From positions 27,419 through 91,418 of the forward strand of contig JAGEMR010000119.1 in assembly GCA_021030915.1 (NCBI GenBank): a stretch of 64,000 bases of DNA, read 5' to 3'. The DNA comes from Astrothelium macrocarpum (lineage: Eukaryota; Ascomycota; Dothideomycetes; Trypetheliales; Trypetheliaceae). The number at the start of each line of letters is the position of its first letter. Positions within the stretch are counted from its first letter, which is position 1. Shown here piece after piece: positions 23,301-33,801 of this stretch. The notes beneath the pieces were generated by a model, which searched no databases, was not told the origin of the DNA, and saw only the letters and a program-made list of their open reading frames with translations. Made by a program: the position numbers and the translations under genes.

Positions 23301-25868
23301 AGTACCCAAGTCACCTTCAACGGCGCCTCTGAAAAGTCGAACGCCAAGTCCAAGAGAAGTTCAAATACCCATCGGAGAGCGGGCGAAACTAAGCTCTAAG
23401 ACTATGGGGGGTGAAAAGACGGAAAGTGAAGACGGACACACCACCAAACAGCAAAGTCCTCCGTCAACAATTTCCGAATATCAAACAAAGCCACTTAGTT
23501 CTCGTACAAGTGAAGAGCCTTATTTCTACGAAAGAAAACTTCCCGAGGATGCCACAGAGACCATTCATGATTCCTTTTCCGAGAACATGCAGGAATCTGG
23601 AGATACTTCACCCTCGTTGAGAAGAGCCAAGGCCCAAAGACGCTCCAGGCATGCGACACTTTCACCAACATTGGAAAATGGTCGTCAAAATCGTCAATCT
23701 GTGTCTTTGGGTGATGCTAGTTCGCCGATCAAGGAAAGTAGACCTTCACTTTACTCACACTCTACGTCTTCTACGGTTTCGTCAGGCAAAGATTACCGGG
23801 TCTGGTTCCCTCCGAACGAATCTGACTCAGATGACTCGCCTGATGAGGATGATTATAGAGTCTCACAAAAGCAGTCCAGTTCGCGGCCAGCCATGCGTGA
23901 TCGAGCTTCATCTGTACCATCCATGGATCTCCCATCCATTCCAAGAACGAGAAAGTCTGATCAGCAAACTACACCCCAAAAATCGGGGACAGATCATGAG
24001 CGTTCAACTGGAAAGATGCCAGTATCGTCACCAAAACAGGCCCCATCGTCAGCTCCATCAAAACTACAAAAGCGGACGTCCAAAGGTATGCCAACAGCTT
24101 CAGATCAACACAGGGATGTGCCTCCCCCTCCACCTACCCATCGATCCCAGAAACCGTCTGGTCTCAAAAATACTTGGGCATCCTCTTTTACGCCTCTCAT
24201 TCCAGGTTTCCGACAGCAACGTCGCTCCTCTTCACCATTAAAACATGAGTACGAGCCTTCAACTGCAACAGAATCTTCTGAGGAAAGTGACCAGTCTGGC
24301 TTCAATGACAACGTGTCGATTACCTCTGAATCATCGGATGGAGAAGATCTGGGTCCAAACTTGGCAACGCCTGTGCCGCCGCCACAGGGTCTGCATAAGC
24401 TTACTAAAAGGTCACCGGAAGGATCAATATACTCATTCCCTAACGCCAATGGAACGATTGCGCCGTCTCAGTCCGCCTCTCACGCACCCTACCGGACTGT
24501 ACCGCCCCAAGCCGCTCAAGCTTCCAAGACAATCGCGTCTATTTTCTCCTGGTCTGACATGGGCCAATGGGAACCTCTCCACCCAGACGAATGCAGCATC
24601 GTCATCACACCAGGCCTCATCGAAGCCTTCGAACTAACCGCGGCCCACTCACAATCCACCAAACCCAAAGACGACGACCCCGAAGCCTCCAACACCGAGC
24701 CGCACCTCATCGGCCTCGAGCTCACCCCCCTCGTCCCCATCCGCCGCGGCACCGCCCTCGACATCTCCATCCGCTCCCCCCCCACCGCCACCTCCAAAGT
24801 CCGCTCCGGGAACAACATCCTCTTCCGCTCGCGCAGCGCCGAAGAATGCGAGGCGCTCTACAACCTCATCAACCGCGCGCGCATCAACAACCCCACCTAC
24901 ATCGCGCTGCAGCACGCGCGCGGGCCCACGGGCGAAAGCTCCTGGGCAGCCGTCATGGACCGCCGCAACTCGCAGCGCACCTCCCCCAACCACCACCCGG
25001 GCGGCGGCAGCGGCGGCAGCAGCAGCAGCAGCAGCTGGTGGCGCGACCGCCTCGGCTCCCGCGCCTCCTCGTACCGCGCCAAATCCTCCCGCCCCGCCTC
25101 CGTCGCGGGCGTCACCGAGTCCAGCGTCGCCTCCATGACCAGCGCCTTCTCCGCGCTCAAGCGCTTCAGCAGCGGGGGGCGGCTGTTCAACGTGGCGCGC
25201 AGCACCGTCACCTCGCGCGCGGGCACGGCGTTTTCGCACCCCAGCTCCGCGTCCGCGAGCGCCAGCTGGTCGTCGTCGTCCGGCTCCAGCACGCCGCTGG
25301 GAGCCGTCGCGCGGCCTGGTGCGCCGCCCGGCGCTGCCGCGGTCGGTGTACCCCCCGCCCAGCTCGGCATCACGTCGGTCAAGGTGCGGCTGTACCTCCG
25401 CGAGACGGCGTCCAAGTGGCGCGATATGGGGTCCGCGCGCTTGACCATCATGCAGCCGTCGCGGGCGTCGCCGGGCGGCGCGGCACACGGTGGGAGTGGT
25501 GGCGGGAGTGGGAGTCCGGGGCCGCGGGGAGGGAGCAGTGGGGCGGAAAAGAGGATTGTGGTGAATGGCAAGACTAAGGGCGAGGTGTTGCTTGATGTGA
25601 CGTTGGGGGAGAGCTGTTTCGAGCGCGTGGCGAGGACGGGCATTGCGGTGAGTGTGTGGGAGGAGACGAGAGGGCCGAATGGAGAGTGGGGGTATGTGGC
25701 GGCTAAGGGGGGTGTGGGGCCGGCGAGGGCAAAGGTGTATATGATTCAGGTGAGTTGGGTTTTCTTTGGATTCTTTTGTGTGGATGATGGGACGCTGACG
25801 AGAAGTAGATGAAGTCGGAACGGGATTGCGCTTATACTTTTTCACTGGTGGGTAAGTTGCGGTACTAA
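20314..25868 (+). CDS. Very large Dbl-homology (RhoGEF)-like protein
   Basis: Three exons (20314-22629, 22681-25749, 25809-25868) give 1814 aa. Residues 1-590 are disordered, rich in Ser/Lys/Arg/Pro with repeated SPT/RRKS-like words. Around residues 590-930 lies an alpha-helical block starting TINDLMKELETDETKYMREL, like the first helix of DH domains, continuing through RPLVRLKYLAKTFKG (splice site) and KYESLVIEARKRSNEEQARL. After a second disordered section, a PH-like segment (about 1390-1515) contains WSDMGQWEPLHPDECSIVIT. A final EVH1/PH-like part holds KVRLYLRETASKWRDMGSAR and the exon-3 end MKSERDCAYTFSLVGKLRY. A Rho/Cdc42 polarity or septation role is plausible. The C-terminal 1 kb is very GC-rich with Ser, Gly and Ala repeats. 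Confidence 0.78.
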
Positions 25869-26265
25869 TTAACGATTTTTTCCCTTTGTTTTCTTCTTCA
25901 AAATTGCATTGAGAAGGGTCGGTATCCATATGCATTTAGACTTGCGTGTGTGTGTACATACATTGCGAACGGCGCGGTGCGGCTCTTGTGCTTGCAGCTT
26001 TGCCAGGCTCATCCTGTTTTTATTGTTCTTTGATTGAGAAACAAGAAGGCCGATCTGCAAGACGGCGAATTGCTTTACTAGCGTACACGATGCCATCTCT
26101 AAATAGGTGACTTGTCCGTACGATAATTATGAACTGAAGTTTTTAAACGCATTGAGAACAGTAGGGCATGATTACCTATGCCTTGACTATAGTCTCCAGC
26201 CAACGGGTTTCCAGCCAGAAACGCCTCGCTCCACCAGAAGTATACATGTAATATACATGTGGTAT
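25869..26265. other. Convergent intergenic region
   Basis: About 400 bp between the convergent 3' ends of the DH-domain gene and calcineurin B. No gene seen; it presumably holds both polyadenylation regions. Confidence 0.45.
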
Positions 26266-27007
26266 CTAGAATTGATCTGGACACAGGTTAGATGTGTGTT
26301 GCATGTCAAGAAGCATCTCTGCAAAACTTACCCAAGGTCATGCTCATGGACACATCGGTGTTCTCCACCATCTTTGTGAACTCCTCAAAGCTGATCTTTC
26401 CATCCCGATCTAGATCCGCCTCCATGATTGTCTTGTCCACAATCTGCTTAATGTCAGTGGCTTTTCTGATCGCTGACACTTTTCCACAGCGCAAATTAGC
26501 CCACGTACCTGCTGCAATTGCTGATCCTTCAGGTTGCTGCCCACCATCATCTTTAGCACGATGAATAACTCCCCATTGCTAATATAACCATCCCGATCGA
26601 TATCATACACCTTGAAGGCAAACTGCAGCTTCTCTTCCTTGTTCCCTTTACTGCTAAATGCCGAAAGGCCCGACACGAATTCCTGGAAGTCAACATCACC
26701 GCCACCGTCTTCGTCGAAAATAGCAATCATGCGCGTTGCCAGTGGATTGGAGGAGACTTGGGGTAGGGAGAGGAATTCTTCGCGTTCAAGAGTGCCGGAA
26801 TTGTCTTTGTCAAGTTTCATGAAACGCTTGCGCAGGCGATCAATCTCATCGCGGTCGACTTGTTGAGGGTATAAGAGTTAGTGAAGATGGTTTATGAAGA
26901 GGCATTGCAGCGGACTCTGTAAACAAAAGCGTCTTGTAGTCATAGTCTTACATACAATTCGAGGCCTGGACAATGCTGTCCAGCATTTGCGAGTTGGCGT
27001 TCCCCAT
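26266..27007 (-). CDS. cnb1: Calcineurin regulatory subunit B
   Basis: Four exons (26956-27007, 26509-26858, 26332-26446, 26266-26276) give 175 aa, the usual size. The N terminus MGNANSQMLDSIVQASN has the Gly2 myristoylation context. Four EF-hands follow: DKDNSGTLEREEF, DEDGGGDVDFQEF, DIDRDGYISNGEL and DLDRDGKISFEEF, each with acidic residues at positions 1, 3, 5 and 12 of the loop. The end MSMTLDQF, split by the last intron, is the conserved fungal C terminus. It binds calcium and activates the catalytic A subunit of this protein phosphatase, upstream of Crz1. The gene is head-to-head with the DUF1770-type gene, with only about 200 bp between the start codons. Confidence 0.97.
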
Positions 27008-27209
27008 GTTTGCGAACCTTATGAGAGTGAAAGTGGCAGATACGTGGGGTTTAAGGGTGGGGATAAGGGCGTGGAGGAGCCTCTTTCAGGTCGCCGTTTC
27101 GCCCCTACACTACTACCATACGCATTGACCGCAAAAGGAAAGCTCTGCTCCAAAACACTACAGCATCATCCAATCTTGATCTGTGGGATAGTCTAGGACT
27201 TCCTCCAAT
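27008..27209. promoter_or_regulatory. Compact divergent promoter, CNB1 / DUF1770-type gene
   Basis: The two start codons (27007 minus, 27210 plus) are separated by 202 bp, so both promoters must share this interval. No clear TATA box is visible. Confidence 0.5.
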
Positions 27210-27932
27210 ATGGCCGATGCTGCAATTCAAATCGCAGAAACTATCCAAACGGCCCACATCAAGCGGCACCCTTCCCCCACTCATGATATCAATCCGTCTA
27301 CTGCTGCCTCTACCAAAGAACCAGTTGTGATATCACCTCAGTCTTCCTCTCCTGCCGCTTCGGTTGCCACAGATGAAGTGCCATTATCCGCATTGCGGCC
27401 TCAGAGGCGCCATGCCCAAATGCCGCCGCTGCCGGATTTGAGGTTCGAGCAGAGCTATCTAGCAAGCATCAAAGACGCAAAAACCCCAGGAATGGTTTCT
27501 TGGATTACTATCAGAGATCAGGTATATTACTCTTACTCTTTCAGTGTAGCGACGGCAGTCTTTGAGAGAAGATTCTCAGTCATTCGTGAATAGTCACTAA
27601 TTATTCTAGATTTTCTTCCCACTCCTACAAGGCACCCTTTGGTCGCTTGTATTGAGCGGCTGGCGCTACTTTAATCGCTCGACCAAGTTCAGTGGACGGA
27701 CTGTAGGCGCTAGGATCCGACGATGGTGGTGGGGGGTCAACAATTGGGAGATTCCTTTCGAGAAACCAAGGCCTTCACTGAATGATAAGAAGCTGGCCGA
27801 TGAAGTTACAGACGTATGTTTGCTCCATGCTGCTTCACTTGAAGAACGCTTCCAGTGTCTTCAAAACCATTTGGTGAGGCTAATGGAACACAGTATTATA
27901 CATCGAATTTCTCAAATGCAACACTCGACTGA
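27210..27932 (+). CDS. DUF1770-type fungal protein, single predicted membrane segment
   Basis: Three exons (27210-27521, 27610-27813, 27894-27932) give 184 aa. From memory this matches the fungal family DUF1770: an N-terminal AETIQTAHIKRHPSPTHD, a Ser/Pro-rich linker, then PPLPDLRFEQSYLASIKDA, IFFPLLQGTLWSLVLSGW and a basic Trp-rich segment GARIRRWWWGVNNWEIPFEK. The hydrophobic stretch FFPLLQGTLWSLVLSGW may be a membrane segment or an amphipathic helix. The last exon is short and ends NATLD. No function is established for the family. Small size, conservation and the shared promoter with calcineurin B are the only contextual clues. Confidence 0.75.
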
Positions 27933-28079
27933 ACCAATTCCACTACCTTTGTCGAAAGGCTCCATCAAATTCCGACACGTTCCGAGACGTTCGCGTACAC
28001 GCACAAAGTATACATCAGAATATCCCAACATTGATATTTACATTTGACGGCGAACCTCACCAACTCAACACTCAATCTC

Positions 28080-29153
28080 TTACAACCTAGCCCTCTGCCA
28101 CAATTTCCCTCCATCCACCGTGACCGTTTCCCCATTGATATGCCCGGCACCTCTTCCACACAAAAACACCGCCAACGCCGCAATGTCCTCCGGCAGTCCC
28201 AACCTTCCGTTTGGATTCGCATTCTCAAGCGCCTCGCGCCCACCGCTCAATTCCATTAGCCCATTGGCCATCTTGGTCGGGAAGAAGCCTGGCGCAATGC
28301 TGTTGCAGAGGATGTGGCGCGGACCGAGTTCGATGGCGAGGTTGCGTGTCAGGTGAATCACGGCAGCTTTGGAGGCAGAGTAGGCTGGGGTTGCGTTTGC
28401 TGTGCCTGTATACGGAATTAGCACAGGTGAAAGGGAGGAGAGGAAAAGTAATGAAGGGGGGCTTACCAACAGAGCCAATGCCGATACCGGCGACAGAGGC
28501 AGTGGTAAGCACGCGAGAGGGGTTCTCAATGGTAGCATTCTTGGATAAGAGAGGTGCAAACCTGAAGAGCCTGTATGTCAGCCTTTTGGTCCGTAGAATC
28601 CAGCGACAGCGATGCTGCGAAGAGCACAGTGTGGCGATGCATACTTTTGCACACAATTGAACACGCTTCGCACATTCAAATCCATTACTTTTCCAAACGC
28701 TGAATCTGGATGCTCGTCGAACTTGGCGCCCCACGTGGCGCCTGCATTCGCAAACAAAATGTCCACATGGTCGGTGTGCTTCTTGACCTGCTCCACCAGA
28801 TAGATTACGCCGTCGACTTTGGAGATGTCGGCGGGAATGGCGACAGCTTTGGCGCCAGCGCTCTTATTGGGGAGGGCGTTCAATGCTTGAACGGCGGAGT
28901 CGCAGGCTGCGGCTTTGCGGGAGGTGATAACTACGAGGGAGCATCCGGACTGGAGAAAGCTGTAGCAATTGAATGTTAGTTGAGCTTATGAATTAAGAAA
29001 TTAGAGGAGATTTTCGTACCCCGATGCAGTATGTAGTCCCAGACCTCTACTTCCACCTGTTACGACAGCAACTTTGCCTTCAAGGGAGAAAATGTTTTTG
29101 AAGTCATGGAGTGTGACTTCGTCCCGGACATCGGCTGACTCGTCTTTGGCCAT
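28080..29153 (-). CDS. Short-chain dehydrogenase/reductase (SDR)
   Basis: Four exons (29020-29153, 28645-28959, 28467-28561, 28080-28405) give 289 aa. Classical SDR motifs are complete: the cofactor loop VAVVTGGSRGLG (TGxxxGxG), the NAG motif in DILFANAGATWG, a Ser in the VLTTASVAGIG strand, the YSASK catalytic Tyr/Lys pair, and the end HINGETVTVDGG. An Arg after the second strand (VVITSRKAA) favours NADP(H). In fungi this subgroup is often named after bacterial 3-oxoacyl reductases of the RhlG type or gluconate dehydrogenases; the true substrate cannot be read from sequence. No signal peptide, so probably cytosolic. Neighbours do not suggest a pathway. Confidence 0.9.
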
Positions 29154-29804
29154 GATAAAATGCTACAAAAAGAAGAGAAAGGAAATGCGAAGACGGAAGA
29201 AAGAATAGGTGCAAAGTTTCCATCTTAGGCGTCTGACTATTGCCGAAGCTAGAGAGTGTAATTAGTTTGAGAAGAAGGATGCCGAGGCCCACAAACTGGT
29301 GATGGAGGGGAATCGTTCCTCAGAACGTCAACATTACCAACCCCTAGAATATCTGGTCCCAATTTCTGTCACAGACATGAGAAGAAGTAGCTCAGATGTA
29401 TCGCATAGCTTTCGGTGCTCAAATCGAATGCTAATTACAAGATGAAACCCGCAGGTTGTCACTGATAGCATGCACCAAGGATCTAGGGGTAAACCCATTG
29501 ATCTCCCATTTGAACCGCAAAGGACAAGAAAATATGATTTTTATTCTTAGTAGCAAATTGTAAATATAACCAACAGCTCGTGCCTAGCTCATTCTACATA
29601 AGAACAGGATACATAACGCTCATAATGCTTTCTTCAGCCAGGTCAATCTCTTTGTCTACTGTCTCATCCTGACGATTCAGCGTCTCATTAAAATCCCTTT
29701 TGGAAGAAACATCAAATGTTTATATCCTTTGTTAGTCGGTAGTTTATATGCCTAAGATGATGGACCTCTGACTTTCGGACCTCTGACTTTTACACCACTT
29801 TATT
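29154..29804. other. Intergenic, no supported gene
   Basis: 650 bp between two minus-strand genes. A directly repeated phrase (acctctgactttcgg/acctctgactttta) occurs near 29763-29791. Otherwise nothing notable. Confidence 0.4.
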
Positions 29805-31027
29805 TCATCGTTCGTTTCCTATCATGATATCTTCTATCAGGTCCTTGACCTTCTCTGCAACCAACTCACTATGATCTGTGGCCAATCAGCATTGCCTAGC
29901 GAAGAAGAGAGCTACCATTACCTATGATGAAGGCGTGAGGAACCTTGTTCTTATCTATCACCATTTCTGGTTTCCACCCATCCAACGCTGCTGCATTGTT
30001 CGTCGACCTTCCTCTGGACTTGATCAATGCATCTCGCGCCCGACTTGAGACCCATTCATCCTATCACCAATCAGTAATTATTCAAAGTTCATTCTTTCTC
30101 AATGGCCTACATTCTCTGCGAAATAGAACTTCAGGGGCACAGAAGCTGAAGAAGATGCGTCAGCTGAACCCCATATTGTCTCATCCCAAGTGTCTTCTTT
30201 GATCTCACGTATCCCATCTTTCGTTAGGGATAATGCCTGATTTACACCCCAGGGACTCTTGAAAAATTCTGCATTTGCTTGCGCAATATGCGGTGGCACT
30301 TGTCCGAAGAAGGCGACTAACCAATGTATTGCCCAAAGAGGGAGCAAAAAGGTTACAAGGTTGGCAAACGTTCCAACGATCGAAGGGAAAGAGGGAATTC
30401 GTAGCAGTCGCTACCGCGGCTCGTTAGCGAAACGGTACATTTAATTTAGTTCAGTGCGATGAAGTGGAAGTATACTGTCATTATAGTCCCATTTGCAGAT
30501 TGAGCAATGTCAACAACTGTTGGGCAAATCAAGACACCTCCCACAATGTCTACATTCAACAGATCGTTTTGACCTTGCGCGCGCCGCCTCAATATCTCAA
30601 GCGCAATGTATGCGCCAATCGAATGACCTATTAGAATGACTTGAACAGGGCGTGTACTCTTGTTTTCGGTGCTTTCATGGTCAAATTTTTTGAGTGCAAT
30701 CTTGATTAAGTCCTCCGCGTTTTTGATCTGAGACCTTAGCGAGGCTAGCAATTTATTTCCATCTCTATGGTTGACAAGCTCTCTTTCAAAGCCTGGCAGC
30801 GTGTACCCGCCAACATGCGCTGAACGGGTCGGAGAAATTGCGCGATTATTTAGCAAGCTAAACAGTGTCGATAAGAATGGTTCGTAGAATGTCATTAGGC
30901 ATGGATTTCCTGGTATCATATAGACCATGTACTGAGTACCATCATGTCCTTCCTTTAATTGAGGCTCAAACCAGATTCCTTCAAGTCTCTTTATCAACGA
31001 CTCCTCGATCAAAGGTTCTGACTCCAT
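29805..31027 (-). CDS. Lipid-droplet-associated hydrolase (LDAH-like)
   Basis: Four exons (30476-31027, 30111-30410, 29922-30060, 29805-29875) give 353 aa. It is an alpha/beta-hydrolase of the LDAH (DUF2305) family: MIPGNPCLMTFYEPFL near residue 35, the nucleophile elbow VILIGHSIGAYIALEIL, a family-typical segment RIPSFPSIVGTFANLV followed by a hydrophobic hairpin WAIHWLVAFFGQV, and AENDEWVSSRARDAL, reached after an intron, carrying the acid region. The catalytic His would lie in VPHAFII then DHSEL across the last splice. Family members bind lipid droplets and are implicated in sterol-ester or triglyceride turnover. All four exons are in phase and I see no damage. Confidence 0.87.
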
Positions 31028-31719
31028 TGTCGCTCACAGAGCAGATACTGTTGAAATTAATATGATCTGAATTTGTAAAGAGCGAATTGCAATTAACTCC
31101 ACGGGTAGCAGCAGAGGTAATCGCTACCACAGTTGCTCAGGTCCTCAGACACGGCTTCCTCTCAACAGATACCAGCTCGAGCGTGAGAGAATTGCGGAAG
31201 ATGACAAAGCTGATACTTAAGAAAATAAGGTAAGCAAACAATGGTTTCACTATCACTACAATCGACGGCAGGCGGCTTTAACATCTTCCCCAAAGATGTC
31301 CATGCTAGTCCATCTCATTGGGTAGCCGTAGGGTTGGCTGTTTATGCGCACGCGGCATAAGGTACGAGGGCAACGCTATGTACTACTACCTCAGCCTTGT
31401 GCTAAAAATAATCGTATCCCAAATAAAATTACCATAGCTACGCCTCCCGAATGCATCAAGCGGTATCAAAGATCTTGCGTTTGGACGATTCACGTTCGTC
31501 GTTCCCCAACCCAAAAAAAACGACTGAAGGGCAGCCATTTCAAAACTCAGTCTTCGGACTGCGTGACGTTCCCTATGGCTATATCAAAACTCTCCGTGGC
31601 TTTTGCAAGCCTCACTTTGATGAATTTGACATATATTGTAAGATTGCTTCTTAGCAACTCCAAGCCTTGCCTACGGATATGACCCAAACACCACCATCCC
31701 CATTTTGGGCAAAGCTGCC
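31028..31719. other. Intergenic, no supported gene
   Basis: 690 bp between divergent units. Short frames only, none recognisable. Confidence 0.4.
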
Positions 31720-32855
31720 ATGCCTTCATTCTTTTTGTTTCTCAGTCCCGTGCTCATATTATTTTTCTTCCTTGACCACGGGCTTTGTTCCTCGAATCCT
31801 CCAGATGCAGAGGTAGATCTCGTCTATGGCCGGCAGTCCAGCCCGAATGTTCGCGGTACGATCGACATTCTATGGAGTTGTCTCTCCATAATATTCCTTT
31901 GCGCTTGGACAGCGCTACACCTCAATTTACCTAACCCTAGCGAGGGATTTTGGACATAAAACTTCCGCAAAGTGCGCTGGATGGTGCGGACACTCGCTAG
32001 TCCAGAGCTTGTCGCTTGGCTCACATGCGGATAACGCTATGAGGCGAAATTGTCAGTCATGATGTTTCAAGATATCAATTGTCCGCAGTGGACCATCAAG
32101 CACGGTTTCTTTGCGAATATGGGGGGGGCATCCGGCTGAAAGCTTCAGACTACCCATCATTCCCGATCACTTCTCGGAAGCTACATTACCCCGTGGCTCA
32201 TGGATACACCCCGCTTCCAAATATCAGCATGGAAGAACTCTGGGACAAGAGTAAAGCAGATCTTCTGGCGAAGATGCTTGTTTGCACTCAGATATGCTGG
32301 CAGATCATGCAAGTCGTTGCTCGCTCCATTCAGCACCTCCCGATAACGACTCTGGAGCTTACGAGTTTGAGCTACGTCATGTGTGCTCTAGCCATGTATT
32401 TCATGTGGCTGCACAAACCTCTGGACATCGAGACGCCCATTATTGTCGAGATCGAGACGAGTATGAAGGATATCCTCGTCCAAGCTGGGCCTGCGGCTGC
32501 TCAATCGTTTAAGCAAACGCCACTTGACTTCGTTGACAATCTGGCTCCATGCTGGTGGATTAAATTTCAGAAATATCTGTACTTTCGAGTTGATCCTCGT
32601 CAGAGACCGATGCAGAGGTTTACAAACGATAAGTTTCCAATAGTGGGTGTTGGTTTCGAGATATTCTTCTACATGGTAGTAGCACATGGCTTCGCGGGGA
32701 TTCATGTTGCTGGCTGGAATTTTGACTTTCCAACTCCGTTGGAGTTAATCTTGTGGCATGTAGCTAGTCTTACTATCTGTGGCTCACTGGTGGTAATATT
32801 TTTCATCGAAGGTACCGCTGATTGGCATAGAAGCGAGCGAGGATTAGTAGTGTAG
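31720..32855 (+). pseudogene. Broken fungal multi-span membrane protein gene
   Basis: One protein can be followed across the interval in two frames. It starts MPSFFLFLSPVLILFFFLDH, a signal-like helix, continues RGTIDILWSCLSIIFLCAWT and HLNLPNPSEGFW, then meets TAA at 31957-31959. The same frame resumes with RKVRWMVRTLASPELVAWL, meets a second TAA at 32032-32034, resumes with RYEAKLSVM and ITIKHGFFANMGG-like sequence, and is lost in a run of eight G (32121-32128). The next frame goes on IRLKASDYPSFPITSRKLHY and LPITTLELTSLSYVMCAL to a stop at 32855. The segments match in order a common uncharacterised fungal membrane family. No introns of normal type fix the breaks. Two stops plus a frameshift make it a pseudogene; both TAA codons could come from CAA by one C-to-T change. 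Confidence 0.75.
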
Positions 32856-33432
32856 GCCTGGTTTTTAGGGGATAAGAACTGTGAGAGCCAGCGTCCATCA
32901 CGCGAAGAGGCAATGTCGCATCCGGATTCCGTCCCGTATTGGGAATTCCTGGCATTCGTTCCTGTGACTCTTGTGTATTCAGTCACAAGACGGTATTTAA
33001 TGACCGAAGTCTTTCTTGGCCTTTGAGCACTTCCACAAGGCGCGTATGTCTCCGTAGCATGGTCAAATTTCATCCCGCGTGTTTAGGGCCGTAGAATCCT
33101 GCCGGATCTTCGTTAGAAAAAGGCTCTGAATACGATGTTCCTCAACACTATAACCGCACGAAGATGTCTCTCACTTTGTTCCTAAGATCGACCGTGTAGC
33201 CGACCGATTTGATTCCTTCTCATATCTCTCGAAATGCGGAAACCAGCAGTAAGCTCGATAAAGGCAGTGGAAATTATAAAATCTATCCCGAAGACGGTAG
33301 GCATAATAATTACTATGCAGGTCGCGCGTCTTGAAATGGGTGGGTAGCAGCTGAAGCCGTCTAGTGGCGTTTGTCGATAGTAGAAAGCTTGAATTATTCA
33401 TAGAATATGTTTTATTCAAAATCAATTTTTAT
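32856..33432. other. Intergenic, upstream region of the U6 gene
   Basis: No protein gene seen. The last 60 bp before the U6 sequence are AT-rich (gaattattcatagaat near 33391) but contain no clean TATAAA. Confidence 0.4.
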
Positions 33433-33536
33433 TGCCTTCGGGCATTTGGTCATATTGTTTACGATACAGAGAAGATTAGCATGGCCCCTGCACTAAGGAT
33501 GACACATGTAATCAAAGAGAAGCTACCGATTTTTTT
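33433..33536 (+). ncRNA. U6 spliceosomal snRNA (possibly a variant copy)
   Basis: The 5' end TGCCTTCGGGCATTTGGTCA forms the short 5' stem-loop (GCC-UUCG-GGC). From 33462 the sequence reads CGATACAGAGAAGATTAGCA, giving the ACAGAGA box that pairs with 5' splice sites, then TGGCCCCTGCACTAAGGATG, which includes the catalytic AGC region and the U4-pairing stretch, then the internal stem-loop region and CAAAGAGAAGCTACCGA. It ends in a T7 run (33530-33536), a Pol III terminator. The segment between the 5' stem and ACAGAGA (CATATTGTTTAC) departs from the usual CAATTTGAAAC. This may be species variation or a diverged copy. The U4 pairing and catalytic parts look intact. Confidence 0.88.
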
Positions 33537-33543
33537 GGCTCTG

Positions 33544-33554
33544 GGTTCAAATCG
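33544..33554 (+). promoter_or_regulatory. B-box-like Pol III element downstream of U6
   Basis: GGTTCAAATCG matches the B-box consensus GGTTCRANYCC at 10 of 11 positions and lies 8 bp beyond the U6 terminator. In budding yeast SNR6 an essential B block also sits downstream of the terminator. No complete tRNA can be folded around it. Confidence 0.45.
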
Positions 33555-33569
33555 TAGGAGCGGCAACCC

Positions 33570-33592
33570 TTTTTTTTTTTTTTTTTTTTTTT
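33570..33592. repeat. 23-base T run
   Basis: An uninterrupted homopolymer of 23 T follows the B-box-like element. It could act as a fail-safe Pol III terminator or be simple-sequence expansion. Confidence 0.9.
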
Positions 33593-33801
33593 GATCCTCC
33601 TGCTGTACTCCAAGCTAAATCAATATCGCTGATTGGCTTGGTACATTGGAAAGGCTCTGAATAAAGATATCATTCTATTTCATTTAGACACTATCTAGCT
33701 ACTACGGGTTTGTTCACTTCAAGACTCAAATTCTGTCTTGAGTCAAACCAACGAACAAGGAGAGCAGACGGTTAGGCGCCTTACAACAAGCCAAATTGGA
33801 G

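Noticed and set aside
24649..25935. 428-codon open frame on the minus strand opposite the DH-domain gene
   Set aside because: It is antisense to strongly GC-rich, C/G-ending codons, which remove stops from the opposite strand. It has no motifs, and the plus-strand frame fits the family C terminus and splice sites.
33540..33575. Possible tRNA or SINE 3' end around GGTTCAAATCG
   Set aside because: No A box or cloverleaf upstream, and the homopolymer on the same strand is T and not A, so a retroposed copy is unlikely. Kept only as a B-box-like site.
33364..33594. 76-codon plus-strand frame across the U6 gene
   Set aside because: It overlaps a clear U6 snRNA and ends in the poly-T tract read as poly-Phe.
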